Assembly: GCF_003576645.1 (NCBI RefSeq)
Contig: NC_044917.1
Location: 19,215,033-19,279,032, forward strand
Length of the DNA stretch: 64,000 bases
From: Ipomoea triloba
Taxonomy: Eukaryota; Streptophyta; Magnoliopsida; Solanales; Convolvulaceae
Direction of reading: 5' to 3'
The stretch's first letter is position 1. Each line of letters starts with the position of its first letter. Shown here piece by piece: positions 20,562 to 31,976 of the stretch. The notes under the pieces were generated by a model that saw only the letters and a list, made by a program, of their open reading frames with translations, ran no database searches and had not been told where the DNA came from. The position numbers and the translations under genes were made by a program.

Positions 20562-23326
20562 TATTGCTCTTTGCACACTGCAACTCTCATACAAACACTA
20601 TGAAATTACAATTCCAAAAAATTACAGTAGTTCACTCAAACTAAAAAATAATGCCAGGTTTGCAATTACAGGTTTGCAATGCTAATAAAAATACTCCTAC
20701 TATTGCTACTACAGATATCCCAGCTCTGGCCACAGTTGACAGTCTTGACTATATACTGGAACAAATAGCATTATAATATTCAAAATAATATACTGGAAAG
20801 TGGAAACTTGAAAGTAAGCCTAATATGCAAACTAACAATGAATTATAGGATTTATAGCATTATACTAGAAACTGTAGTGTGTACTAGAACAAATATCATT
20901 ATGAAAATTACCTGGGAGGCTATGAATACTTTGAGTCTTGAAATTTTGGAACCTGGACTCTGGGGAAACACACAACAAGCAGCAAGGTTAAATCAATTTC
21001 ACAAGCCTTAGTAGAAGTTAAATTGGTTGTCACTGAAAACTATTACTGAGCCTTTTTCCTTTCAACATGCACATAGCCATCACTAGAGTCTTGAATTTCA
21101 GAAGCTTATAAAAAGTAATATCTATTGTTATATCAAGCTTGTTGTATGTTAAAACATGTAGACTACATAAGTGTGTGCATACACAGAAGTCAACATGTAT
21201 AAAAAAGGTTTATCACACTCAACCTGGATTGTATACCAACATCTATACCAAATCGGTTAAAATAGGATCCAATCCCGAGTCTTGATCAGCATGCGTTGCT
21301 TTCACAAACTGTTTCTCCTCAAGCCCTGTGAAATTAGAAGCACAGCAAAAAAAAATATTGGCATAAGTAATCAACTGACAACAAGAACAACATAATTACT
21401 AAGTGCATGTGCATCAAAGATTTCAAGATTTCAGTTCAAAGAAATACATACTCTCATATCAATACACTAGATAACTAATCAAGCTGATTGATAAAGCCAA
21501 TTCACTTAACTAGGAAAAGATTGGTGCTTGTCTCACTTGACAAGAGTAACACATCAAACAATAAGAGCAATTACTATTTGTTTACGAAACTAAATTTCTA
21601 TGGGGTTCTTACAAGCTCATTAAAGACTTAGTAATGTAACAGTTGTATACATATATCAATTGAAGACTGTAAATATACATTTAAGGTATGGAGAAATAAA
21701 TTATTCAAGCCCAATTAAAATTCAAATATATGGAGAAATAAATTATTCAAGCCCAATTAAAATTCAAATATAACTGAGTCAAACCTGAACAAAATTGATG
21801 AGCAAACCAATACTCAGACACAACTCCAGTCTAGGACTCTAGGTTATTAACAAGTTGACACAAGAAGACTCAAATAACTAACCGGTTATTAACAAGTTGA
21901 CACAAGAAGACTCAAATAACTAACCAAACTACCCCTAATCTTCCAATCTAGGTTAAACGAGTCAATGCCAAACCAACTTGGAGAATAACCCAAGCCTCAA
22001 ATATAACACAAATCTTGGTAACTAACAAGATTACATGAGAATAACCAACCAAGCAACTCCTGGTCATCCCAGGCTTGAACTGCTAAAGATAAAGAAAGTG
22101 CTTGAACTGCTAAGATAAAAACTAACAAAGTATTATCACACACAGAGATATCCTCAACTTCATTATCCCACACTATCAAAATGAAACCTAATATTAAAAT
22201 GTTTAGATGATCCAAAAAATATCTATTAGTTTCCATATACACAACCTACAAGCTCAGACAACAAATCCCAGTTAAATACATAGTTTTCCCACAAAATTTA
22301 AACAAAATCAAATACCAACTCAAATAAAAATTAAACAAATTAAATAGCAAAGAGTATTGAAGACAGATTGTATAAGATATTGAGGATATTGAAGAAAATT
22401 GCAGGTACCAGAACAAGAGGGCGAGACAGGACTCTGGAGGGCTGGAGGTGTTGACTGAGAGTGCGAGAGGCGAGTTCGGCGATGGGCGACGGGCGTGACT
22501 GCGTGGCGAGACCGCGTCTGTAGAGGCGGAGACGGTGGCAAAAGCGGACTGTAGAGGCGGAGGCAGACTGGAGGAGGCAGAGCACAGAGCGGCAGAGGGG
22601 AGAGGGAAGAGGCGGTGGAGAGAACTTCAACGGCGATGCTAGGACGAAGGCGGTGGCTGGTCGACGACGGCGAGGGCGAGTGCGACTGCGACGGGGGGCG
22701 ACGACTGGATCGATCGATTGCAGTGGATTCGGCGATGGCTGCTACCTGCTGGGACGGTGGTGACGCTGGGACGAAGGCGGCAGCTGGTCGACGACGGCGG
22801 CGGCGATGGTCTTCGGCGGAGATGTGTTGCGGCTGGAGGAAAATGGAGGTATTTTGTTCCAATGGATGAATGGAATGCGGCTGTGAAGGAGATGAATCTG
22901 ATTTAGGGTTTTTTCTTTTTTAATAATATGCTTTAAAAAAAACACAAAAAACACAAAACAAAAAACAAAAAACGACGTCGTCTATCGTCTTGGTCGAATG
23001 GTCGTAATGTATTTGCGAGTGTTCATTTTAGCAAAGGAAACAGTTCCGTCGCCACTTCCGTCGCTATTTTGCGATGGAAATTGAATCCATCGCTATTTCC
23101 GTCGTTATTTAGCAATGGAAATTTATTCGGTCGCAAATTCCGTCGCGATATTTTTGCCGCCATGTTTTCGCGGAATTTTTTTCCTATTTGCGCCAAGAAT
23201 CGCGACGGAAAATACTTCCGTCGCAATTCTGTCGTTGATTAGCGACGGAATTATGTTTTGTCGCAATTCCGTTGCTAAATCGCGACGGAATTGTTTCCGT
23301 CACGAATCACGCATTTTCTTGTAGTG
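20218..23326. mobile_element. Non-autonomous CACTA element, 3.1 kb, TSD ACT
   Basis: The ends are CACTACAAGAAATATCGC and, on the other strand, CACTACAAGAAAATGCGTG, with a 3-bp duplication ACT on both sides (20215-20217 and 23327-23329). Both subterminal regions hold many copies of the motif CGCGACGGAA / TTCCGTCGC in both orientations (20240-20420 and 23040-23310), the usual transposase-binding architecture of CACTA elements. No transposase domain is recognisable. A GC-rich, proline/serine/arginine-rich segment at 22400-22860 may be a captured promoter/5' region or simply low-complexity DNA. Confidence 0.88.
20459..20498. repeat. Perfect 16-bp inverted repeat inside the CACTA element
   Basis: GGTATCCGCGACTGTT, an 8-base loop, then AACAGTCGCGGATACC. 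It sits just inside the left subterminal repeats and is followed by A-rich sequence and a (CAA)n run. Confidence 0.85.
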
Positions 23327-24571
23327 ACTATAGCACCTATCATGCATTAGTAAGGGTCATAACTACCTAAACTATAATATTTAAGCATAGGAACATGATC
23401 ACTGAATAATAACAACCTAATAATATAGTTACTAATCCATAATAATCTTAATCATCAACAAATACGTACTAATAGGCCAAATTAAGACTTAATAAGGAAT
23501 TACCTTAAAATCAATATGCTATAAGGTTCGAACTCTTGCCCTCTAACTCAATGCACCACTACCATACCACCAAGCCACACCGTTCCTTTCTGTTATAACA
23601 CGCAAACGACAATACAAGACCAGACACCGCCCGCCGAACTCCATTGCCGAACCACCGTGGCCACCATCAACGATCAAGGCCTCTAATGCCACCACCTAGA
23701 CGCCGAAGGAAGAGGACTCGCTCCCATTGCTGCTTCTGACCGCCGCTACTGCCCACGCTTGGACGGAGAACCCGCCGCCAAGAAGTGGAAGAAGACGCCA
23801 CCCAAGAAGTCGACGAGTGAGGATCGCCGCTGCTCAGCATCGCCCGTCGCCTTCTTCGATACACTCTGCTCGCGAGAATGGGAACGGGGGAGGTAGACCA
23901 CCGCCCTGTTGCTGATAGCTCTCGCCGGACTTCATCAAAACAGGGGAGGCTGCCGGCTGGTATTTCCACACAAAGCGAGGGAGGGAAATACCGCTACATT
24001 GCTTCGCTGGTCTTCGTCTGCTGCCGCTGAACGAGAAGAAGATGGAAGCTTTGGCTCACCCTCGGAGCTTCCCGCCGCTGCCATTCGCCGGAGAAGGATG
24101 GTGATGCCGGAAGGAGGAGCTGTTGGCCGGAGGTCTCCATTGTTGTTTGTTGGCCGGTGGTCTATCGAGAAAGAGGCGAGAGAGGTAAAGAATGAAGCAG
24201 AGGGATGTTTAGGCTGCCATACGTAGAATCATATACTATATTTAGTAGGCTAGGTTTCCAAGAATAGAATGGGCTATATTAGGGTGGTTGGATCAATTTA
24301 GAAGTTGGGTCAAACATAGTTACAATATAATTATATTGGATCTTAGGATAGTTTATTGGATCCATAGCTTTATAATAAAAATAATATAGTATGGGCTTAG
24401 AATATTTAAGTGCTCAAATAATAATTGTAGAAATAGTTTGTCTATAGCCCATAGAAAAACAGTTATATATATAACCATCATACTACCATAATTAATAATA
24501 AGGAAATAGTCCTTTATTTTAAATATTTTTATTTAAAATAGTGGTAGGAAAATACGGGGTGTTACACGGTC

Positions 24572-27500
24572 TCTCGGGCGTTTCACCGCACCCTGAAATA
24601 CCATATATGTGTCTATAAGGCCACCCTCACTTGCTTGTTAGAACCCAAAGTTTCAGGGAACCAAGCAGATTCGATATGTTCAAAAATTGGTTTCTCAAGG
24701 GGTATTTGGGTTGATGGATCTCAGCGCTGCACTATGCTTACTTCCCAGGGGGTTATCCATCCCGTGACTGCCAGAAGTCAAGCACGCTAGCACCACGTCT
24801 CGAATCGAGCAGGGGAATCGAGCAGGGGGTCACCCATCCCGTGACTGCCGAAAGTCAAGCCCACCAGGGGGTCACCCATCCCGTGACTGCCGAAAGTCAA
24901 GCCCACATCCCACCTGGCACTGGACGGCTCTGATACCAATTGTTGGACATCCCACCTGGCACTGGACGGCTCTGATACCAATTGTTGGATCTCAGCGCTG
25001 CACTATGCTTACTTCCCAGGGGGTCACCCATCCCGTGACTGCCGAAAGTCAAGCCCACCAGGGGGTCACCCATCCCGTGACTGCCGAAAGTCAAGCCCAC
25101 ATCCCACCTGGCACTGGACGGCTCTGATACCAATTGTTGGACATCCCACCTGGCACTGGACGGCTCTGATACCAATTGTTGGATCTCAGCGCTGCACTAT
25201 GCTTACTTCCCAGGGGGTCACCCATCCCGTGACTGCCGGAAGTCAAACACGCTTAACCACAAAGTTCTTTGGCTATCTGGTTGCCATATCCTACTTAGAA
25301 CCAATTGGTGATAGGTAGGTGGACATTAACCATTTAACCACATCCCTCCATGGTAAGCCACAGCGCCACGTCTCGAATCGAGTAGGGGCTGAACTCGGCC
25401 AACCTTGCCGACGCCCAACATGGGTATTCTAGGAAGGGAGAGTCTTAGTTGAGATCCTCCATACTCACCCTAGTTTGTCCTTTTGAAAATTTCGGAGAAC
25501 AACTCCCTACCTTGGTGGCTGTTTGTAGTTTACGGCAGCCAGATCTACGACTTAGAAGGGAACTCTTCTACAAGCTCTCACAAAACGTTATGAACTTTAA
25601 TGGGACATAGCTTTCTATTGGAGATTATAACTCTGTGTTATCAAAAGAAGAAGTCTCAAATGGTAACAACTTTTCTTTGTCTCGATGTGTAGGTTTTAAA
25701 AATTAGATTTTCCAAGAGGGACTGATGGATCTTGGATTTAATGGCGCAAATTCACATGGAGTAGGGGCATCAATTCTTCAGCATATAAGGGAGCTAGACT
25801 GGATAGAGCACTATGCAATATAGAATGGAGAATGCTTTTCCCAAATGCAGAGGTTACCCACCTTCTGATGGTTAACTCGGATCAGACACCCCTTCTTCTC
25901 CAAACTGATCTACCTCAAGCAGTTTATAAAGAAAAACGTTTTAAGTTCAATGCAGCTTGGCCTACACATCCAGACTTTCAATAGGTTGTCAAGCAGAACT
26001 GGAGTTTAGAGAATGACGTTGAACAAAACAAGCAAAGGTTAACACAAAAGCTGGAGTCTTGGAATCAAAATACTTTTGGAAATATTTTTCACAGAAAATG
26101 GAGAGTCCTGGCAAGAATCGAAGGTGTGCAACAAAGTTTTTGCAATCAACGCAGGTCGGATTTGATAAAACTAGATAAAAAATTAAGGAAAGAATTCAAA
26201 GAAATACTATTACAGGAAGAGCACATGTGGTATGAACGATCGCGGGAAGAGTGGATCATATCCGTTGACCGCAACACTAGATTTTATCATACAACAACTA
26301 CAGTAAAAAAAAGCTACATCCAAGATTAATGGGATTAGGGACAACCAAGAAAATTGGTTAACAGATGATGACTCCATTTTAAAACATATCTATGACTATT
26401 TCAAAACACTCTTCACAGTGGAAGACAGTGGAAGCGCGCAGGAGTCACACAATGGAAGGTATCCTAGATTGCAGCTCTCATCCTGGGATCAAATCAATGA
26501 ACCATTCTCTTGTATGGAAATCAAAGAAGCTCCGTTTGACATGCCGTCATACAAAGCTCTTGGGCCGAATTGTTTTCATGCTGGGTTCTTCGAAAAGACA
26601 TGGGATACAGTAGGAGGTAGCTTAACTAATTTTGCTAAGGAATTCTTTGACACAGGCTTACTATCGGATGGCTGCAAAGATACATTGCCGGCTCTCATCC
26701 CCAAAGTCACCAACCCGGAAGCAGTCAAACAGCTGCGCCCTATTGGTCTATGCAACATCACGTACAAAGTTATCTCAAAGACAATGACAACTAGAATCAA
26801 ACCAGTTCTACAGAAGGTAATCGGACCTCACCAATCTAGCTTTGTGCCAGGAAGACAAATTTCATATAACATATTATCATATCAGGAGGTGTTAAACTCA
26901 ATGAAGATAAAACGAAGAGGGGTAGGCTGGATGGTACTTAAAATAGATCTTGAAAAAGCTTACGACAGACTAGCTTGGAGATTCATTCGATCAACCCTTG
27001 AATAAGTCGGCTTCAACAAGAAATGGATTAGGAACATTATGACATGCATTTCTACCCCAAGACTGGCAATAACACTGAATGGGAAGAAATCTAAATGGTT
27101 TAAACCAAGTAGAGGCAGACAAGGGGAACCAATCTCGCCCCTACTCTTTGTTCTGTGCATTGAACGTTTAGGCCACATCATTGATGAGGCAGTTCTAGAG
27201 GGGCTATGGAAATGGATAAAAGTTAGTAGAATAGGTCCAGTAGTAACTCACCTATTTTTTTGCTGACGGTATAACTCTATTCTGGGAAGCTACCTTGAAA
27301 CAAGCCAATATTATCAAGCAGTGCTTGGACCTATTCCACAGTTTATCGGGATAGAGAGTCAATTATCAGAAGTCATCATTGGTCTTTTTTAAGAATACAG
27401 AAACTCAAACCCAACAACTGATAGCTGATGAACTGGGGATTCCTAGGACAAATGATCTAGGAAGATATCTTGGAGTTCCCTCACAACACGACAAACTTAA

Positions 27501-28405
27501 GGAGGAGAATTTTAATGATCTCATCCTAAGAATTCAAAACAGGCTACCAGAATGGAAGATGAATTGAAATCCTTATCCCTTACTGATAGACGTACAATCG
27601 TACACTAGCATAGTCGATTTTATCCCCCAGTCCATTTTATTCAATGCAAACAACCCTCCTTCTAGTGGGGTCATACAACGCATAGAAAAGCCGATCCGAG
27701 ACTTTATATGGGGATCGAGTGATGGTAATAGGAGATATAATTTGGTAGCATGGGAAACAGTCACCAAAGATAAAGATCATGACATGCTGGGAATAAGAAG
27801 GATGGAGGCTATGAATAAAAGCTTTCTAGCTAAACTTGGTTGGAGACTCTTCACAACGTAGGACTGCCTTTGGGTGAACATTATGAAGGCTAAGTATGTA
27901 ATAACTAGTGACGACCCGACGACCTGGAAGCCTAAGGCCAATATGTCTAATGCATGGAAATGAATCATTAAGTCAACTCCTATCCTTTCCAAAAGCCTAA
28001 CACATATGGTTAGGAATGGCCAACGGACACGCTTCTGGCTAGACTCATAGCTAGGCCATCGCCCCCTCACTAACGTCTGCCTATCATAGCTGACTCTTCC
28101 AAACCTTTATTCTTCGGTTGCTGAATATTGGATTCCACAAGTGGGTTGGAATTGGGCAAGATTGGACAGGGTACTAGCACCTGACGTTCTGGAATCGCTA
28201 GCAGTAGTTGTCCTCTACGATGATGGCAGCGAGGAAGACTCAATCGGCGAGAAGGGCGGGATTTCTGGAAAATTCTCAATTAATTCAGCATATACATTTA
28301 TTGATAATATGCCAGAAGATGGTGGCTCACAAGTTTGGAGGAAGATTTGGAAATTGAAAGTTCCCAGCTGTATTCACACCTTCCTTTGGCTATTTGGCCA
28401 TGATC
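24572..28405 (+). pseudogene. LINE ORF2 (endonuclease and reverse transcriptase), broken
   Basis: The endonuclease domain is recognisable as LLEPKVSGNQADSICSK, then after the TRIM GDYNSVLSKEEVSNG (the family's GDFN motif, here GDYN), LDRALCNIEWRMLFPN and VNSDQTPLLLQ. Reverse transcriptase blocks follow: SYKALGPNCFHAGFF, LIPKVTNPEAVKQLRPIGLC, VPGRQISYNILSYQEVL, LKIDLEKAYDRLAW and SRGRQGEPISPLLFVLC. The catalytic FADD is altered: bases 27258-27270 read FADG, and an extra T shifts the frame just before it. Stops occur at 27003-27005 and many later positions. Toward the end, FSINSAYTFI and WRKIWKLKVPSCIHTFLWL begin the C-terminal zinc-binding region, cut by LTR B at 28406. Confidence 0.85.
24712..25420 (-). 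mobile_element. TRIM-like miniature LTR element with repeated primer sites, TSD TGGGT
   Basis: It is flanked by TGGGT (24707-24711 and 25421-25425). The right LTR is about 250 bp (25172-25420), starting TGTTGGATCTCAGCGC and ending ACGCCCAACA; the left copy starts TGATGGATCTCAGCGC. Between them, LTR fragments (GGGGGTCACCCATCCCGTGA) and the segment GGCACTGGACGGCTCTGATACC are tandemly multiplied. GCTCTGATACCA, the complement of the initiator-Met tRNA primer site TGGTATCAGAGC, occurs four times (about 24929, 24968, 25117 and 25164), so the element reads on the minus strand. It has no coding capacity. Confidence 0.8.
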
Positions 28406-30910
28406 TGTGATACCCCGAAATTTATTCACCATTTTTGTTACAAAATGATTTTTAGCCAAAAATGTTTCTAACTATTCATTTTTCAGAAAATTTCAACTCG
28501 GCGCAGTCCGAAAGATTTATTCGGTAAACATACTTCCCGAACTCCGTTTTACCTGAAATTTTTATTTTAGAACCCCAACCTATAGTACTTGATATCCTTA
28601 AAAAGTTTTGGTCATTTGGATATTTGAGTAAACACAGAAAATTACGTTTTTGCCCTTGGCAGTGTGCTGTCCAGAATTTTTTCTCTCTGGACTAGTTTTG
28701 GAAAAAAATTCGAAAAACTATACTTCTACTCCTTAGATTTCTATGACATTTTATACGTAGGTTCTAGACTTGCTTAACTACATATTTGAAGAAAATGGTA
28801 TCAAAATACCTTACCAAATACTCCCAATAATATTTTTAATCCGGATCCAGTGTTCTGCCAATTTCTTTCTGCCAGCACTTGTATTCTTCAATTTGATACC
28901 AATTATTTGACTGATATCATCTATGTTTTAATTTTATTTTGACTCTTCTAGAACCTAGGCAGCTACCCTATTGTCCCTAAATTATTTTCTACCGTAACTA
29001 TATCTGATTTAATCCCAAACTGGCAAGGAAGTCTTACTCTACAAGACACACCATGGAATTGTGACAAGTGTCACTCCTTCTAGCCACATGCTAATATTAA
29101 AATGATTTTTGGAGATGATCTAAATGGAAACTTGATCTCCAAGTTTCTTCTTTCTTCCTTTATAAGAAACAATGTGGCTTACTCTTGAAGCCCCAAATTG
29201 AGACTTATTCTCCAAGCTTTCCCATTCTTGGTATAAATAGAGCTTTGGTCTCCCATTATCTCCATTCTATTCCCATTTTCGAAATAAGGAGAGAAAGATT
29301 TCATCTTCATTCTTTGTGATCAAGAAAAAGGAGAGAAAGATTTCATCTTCATTCTTTGTGATCAAGAAAGCTTCCATAGCCAATTTCTTCATCAAGATCA
29401 TCATCTATTCAGCTTCCATAGCCAATTTCTTCATCAAGATCATCATCTATTCGGTATCCATAGCCAATTTCTTCATCAAGATCATCATCTATTCGGTAAA
29501 CATAGCCAATTTCTTCATCAAGATCATCATCTATTCGGTAAAATTCCCCAATTTCTTCATCAAGATCATCATCTATTCGGTAAAATTCCATTTTTATTCG
29601 GTTAAAAGCCTTGTTTTCTTCCCTAGAACCTAACTATAGGTTAAAATTTCCTAAAATTATTATTATGATGATATGTTTTGCCTAGGAATTTTTGGTGAAA
29701 GATTTGAGTAGAGGATCAAAATCCTTCTTGCAAAAAGTACTACAACCAAGAGGTAAGAAGTCCCTTAAGTTGGTTTTGTCACTCAAGATTTAATAATTGA
29801 TAGTTGAAATAGGGATTTATGAGCTTTGTGTTGTGTTAGTAGAATATATAAGGGTATAACTAGGTGGATGGATTTCAAGTATGAGACTTGAATATGAAGT
29901 ATATCCAAAAATGTTTATAAAAACTTGGTATGCTATTTTGGTACACAGGTTGTCAAAACCTTATTTTTGAAGGAAAATACCACTTTTAGTGAGTGTGTAC
30001 TTTACGTGAGAAAGATGAGAAAATGGTGTTTGAAAAGCCTGCGGGTACTGAGAGTATTTTGAAAATCTTTCATGGGCTAATGAGGTAGCCAATTTCAAGT
30101 ATTGGACTCAAATGAGAAATATGTCCAAAAAGAAATAATTTAAGAAAGAAAACTGAAGGAAGGAAAATGTTTTCAAAACCTTAGTTTCTAAAAGTAAAGT
30201 TGAGGAGGACCTTGATTGACCCACGGGTGGCATTAAGTGCCATTGCCCAGTGGTCGTTGTGTTATATTGTATGATCATTCATACTGTAGGGCGAAGTCTA
30301 TTCGTCGTTATGTTATATTGTATGACTAGTTCATACTGCAGGGCGAAGTCTATTCGCCGGGTACTATATAACTCGTAGGATGAGGTATTCCTATGGGGGT
30401 GTACACACTTAAAGTATAGTTACTCTAGAAGTCCGGGGAGGTGTCGTTTTAACGGACCTGGCTAGGCCAGCTAGGAATCATTTTAACGAACCTTACGTCC
30501 AGGGGATCAGCGTTAGACCGGGTGATGACCACTGACCCCAAGTTCGATGATCCAAGTGGTCAGAGAGGGAGTTATGAGAATACTCCAAAGGCCTCACGCT
30601 TGCTAATATGAAACTAAGGAAGTTTTAAAGATGAAAAAAGGGTTACTCTGTAACGACCTTGAGAAAGAAATGATTTTGTCTTAAGAGACATGTTGATTTT
30701 GGTTCACTAATCACTTTTTGTGCAAGTCCTCATTAATTTATTTACAGGAGAAATCTCATCAAATGAGTAAAAGTTACAAAACTCTCTTATACGTGTTTTG
30801 AAAACCTTTGTTGAATGTTGGGTGACCATGGATGTTCTTACTTAGCCGTCGTGCTAACTACACTTCAATGTGTTTTTAACAGATGTTGTCTAGTGTGGGC
30901 TCTTGTAGCC
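28406..30910 (+). mobile_element. Chromovirus-type LTR B, first copy (left TSD TGATC)
   Basis: It starts TGTGATACCCCGAAATTT right after TGATC (28401-28405) inside the LINE and runs to CTCTTGTAGCC, where a single N (30911) joins it to a repeat of LINE sequence. It matches 31977-34267 nearly base for base apart from small indels and a longer minisatellite. A TATA-like TATAAATAGAGC lies at about 29231. The proper right end, with the matching TGATC, is found only after the second copy (34738), so this copy is incomplete. Confidence 0.8.
29290..29590 (+). repeat. ~43-bp minisatellite, five copies here but one in the duplicate
   Basis: The unit contains CCAATTTCTTCATCAAGATC followed by ATCATCTATTCGG. 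Five units lie at about 29370-29585, preceded by a twofold repeat of AGAAAGATTTCATCTTCATT. In the second LTR copy (about 32890-32940) only one unit is present. The open frame across it is an effect of repeat length, not a gene. Confidence 0.85.
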
Positions 30911-31976
30911 NACCGTATTCCACAGTTTATCGGGATAGAGAGTCAATTATCAGAAGTCATCATTGGGTCTTTTTTAAGAATACAGAAACTCAAACCCAAC
31001 AACTGATAGCTGATGAACTGGGGATTCCTAGGACAAATGATCTAGGAGATATCTTGGAGTTCCCTCACAACACGACAAACTTAAGGAGGAGAATTTTAAT
31101 GATCTCATCCTAAGAATTCAAAACAGGCTACCAGAATGGAAGATGAATTGAAATCCTTATCCCTTACTGATAGACGTACAATCGTACACTAGCATAGTCG
31201 ATTTTATCCCCCAGTCCATTTTATTCAATGCAAACAACCCTCCTTCTAGTGGGTCATACAACGCATAGAAAAGCCGATCCGAGACTTTATATGGGATCGA
31301 GTGATGGTATATGGAATATAAGCATGGGAAACAGTCACCAAAGATAAAGATCATGACATGCTGGGAATAAGAAGGATGGAGGCTATGAATAAAAGCTTTC
31401 TAGCTAAACTTGGTTGGAGACTCTTCACAACGTAGGACTGCCTTTGGGTGAACTTTGAAGGCTAAGTATGTAATAACTAGTGACGACCCGACGACCTGGA
31501 AGCCTAAGGCCAATATGTCTAATGCATGGAAATGAATCATTAAGTCAACTCCTATCCTTTCCAAAAGCCTAACACATATGGTTAGGAATGGCCAACGGAC
31601 ACGCTTCTGGCTAGACTCATAGCTAGGCCATCGCCCCTCACTAACGTCTGCCTATCATAGCTGACTCTTCCAAACCTTTATTCTTCGGTTGCTGAATATT
31701 GGATTCCACAAGTGGGTTGGAATTGGGCAAGATTGGACAGGGTACTAGCACCTGACGTTCTGGAATCGCTAGCAGTAGTTGTCCTCTACGATGATGGCAG
31801 CGAGGAAGACTCAATCGGCGAGAAGGGCGGGATTTCTGGAAAATTCTCAATTAATTCAGCATATACATTTATTGATAATATGCCAGAAGATGGTGGCTCA
31901 CAAGTTTGGAGGAAGATTTGGAAATTGAAAGTTCCCAGCTGTATTCACACCTTCCTTTGGCTATTTGGCCATGATC
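30911..31976 (+). pseudogene. Second copy of LINE ORF2 segment after a 1-base gap
   Basis: From TATTCCACAGTTTATCGGGA this repeats LINE sequence 27332-28405, with the same stops but many extra one-to-few-base deletions (for example the segment around 31300-31330). It starts immediately after the single N at 30911. This is most likely an assembly join of two overlapping or allelic contigs, not a real second LINE. Confidence 0.75.

Larger units (their letters stand above)
18272..24566 (-). mobile_element. Solo LTR A of a chromovirus-type Gypsy element, TSD CGGTC, split by a CACTA element
   Basis: It begins TGTGACACCCCAAC and ends ATACGGGGTGTTACA, flanked by a perfect 5-bp duplication CGGTC (18267-18271 and 24567-24571) inside the LINE. 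Without the CACTA element it is about 3.18 kb. It shares with the other LTRs of this window a GCGGAAGC box about 80 bases in and a nearby ATGCCAC box. Orientation is minus by comparison with the pol remnant at 40668. GC-rich stretches at 23600-24200 contain open frames of low-complexity composition that I do not regard as genes. No primer site, gag or pol is present, so it is a solo LTR. Confidence 0.82.

Noticed and set aside
22320..22862. 180-codon minus-strand open frame inside the CACTA element
   Set aside because: Low-complexity Pro/Ser/Arg composition from GC-rich DNA, no domain motif, and an overlapping plus-strand frame is open too.
29316..29633. 105-codon frame with repeated FFIKIIIYS
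   Set aside because: Produced by the 43-bp minisatellite; it collapses in the duplicate copy, which has only one unit.
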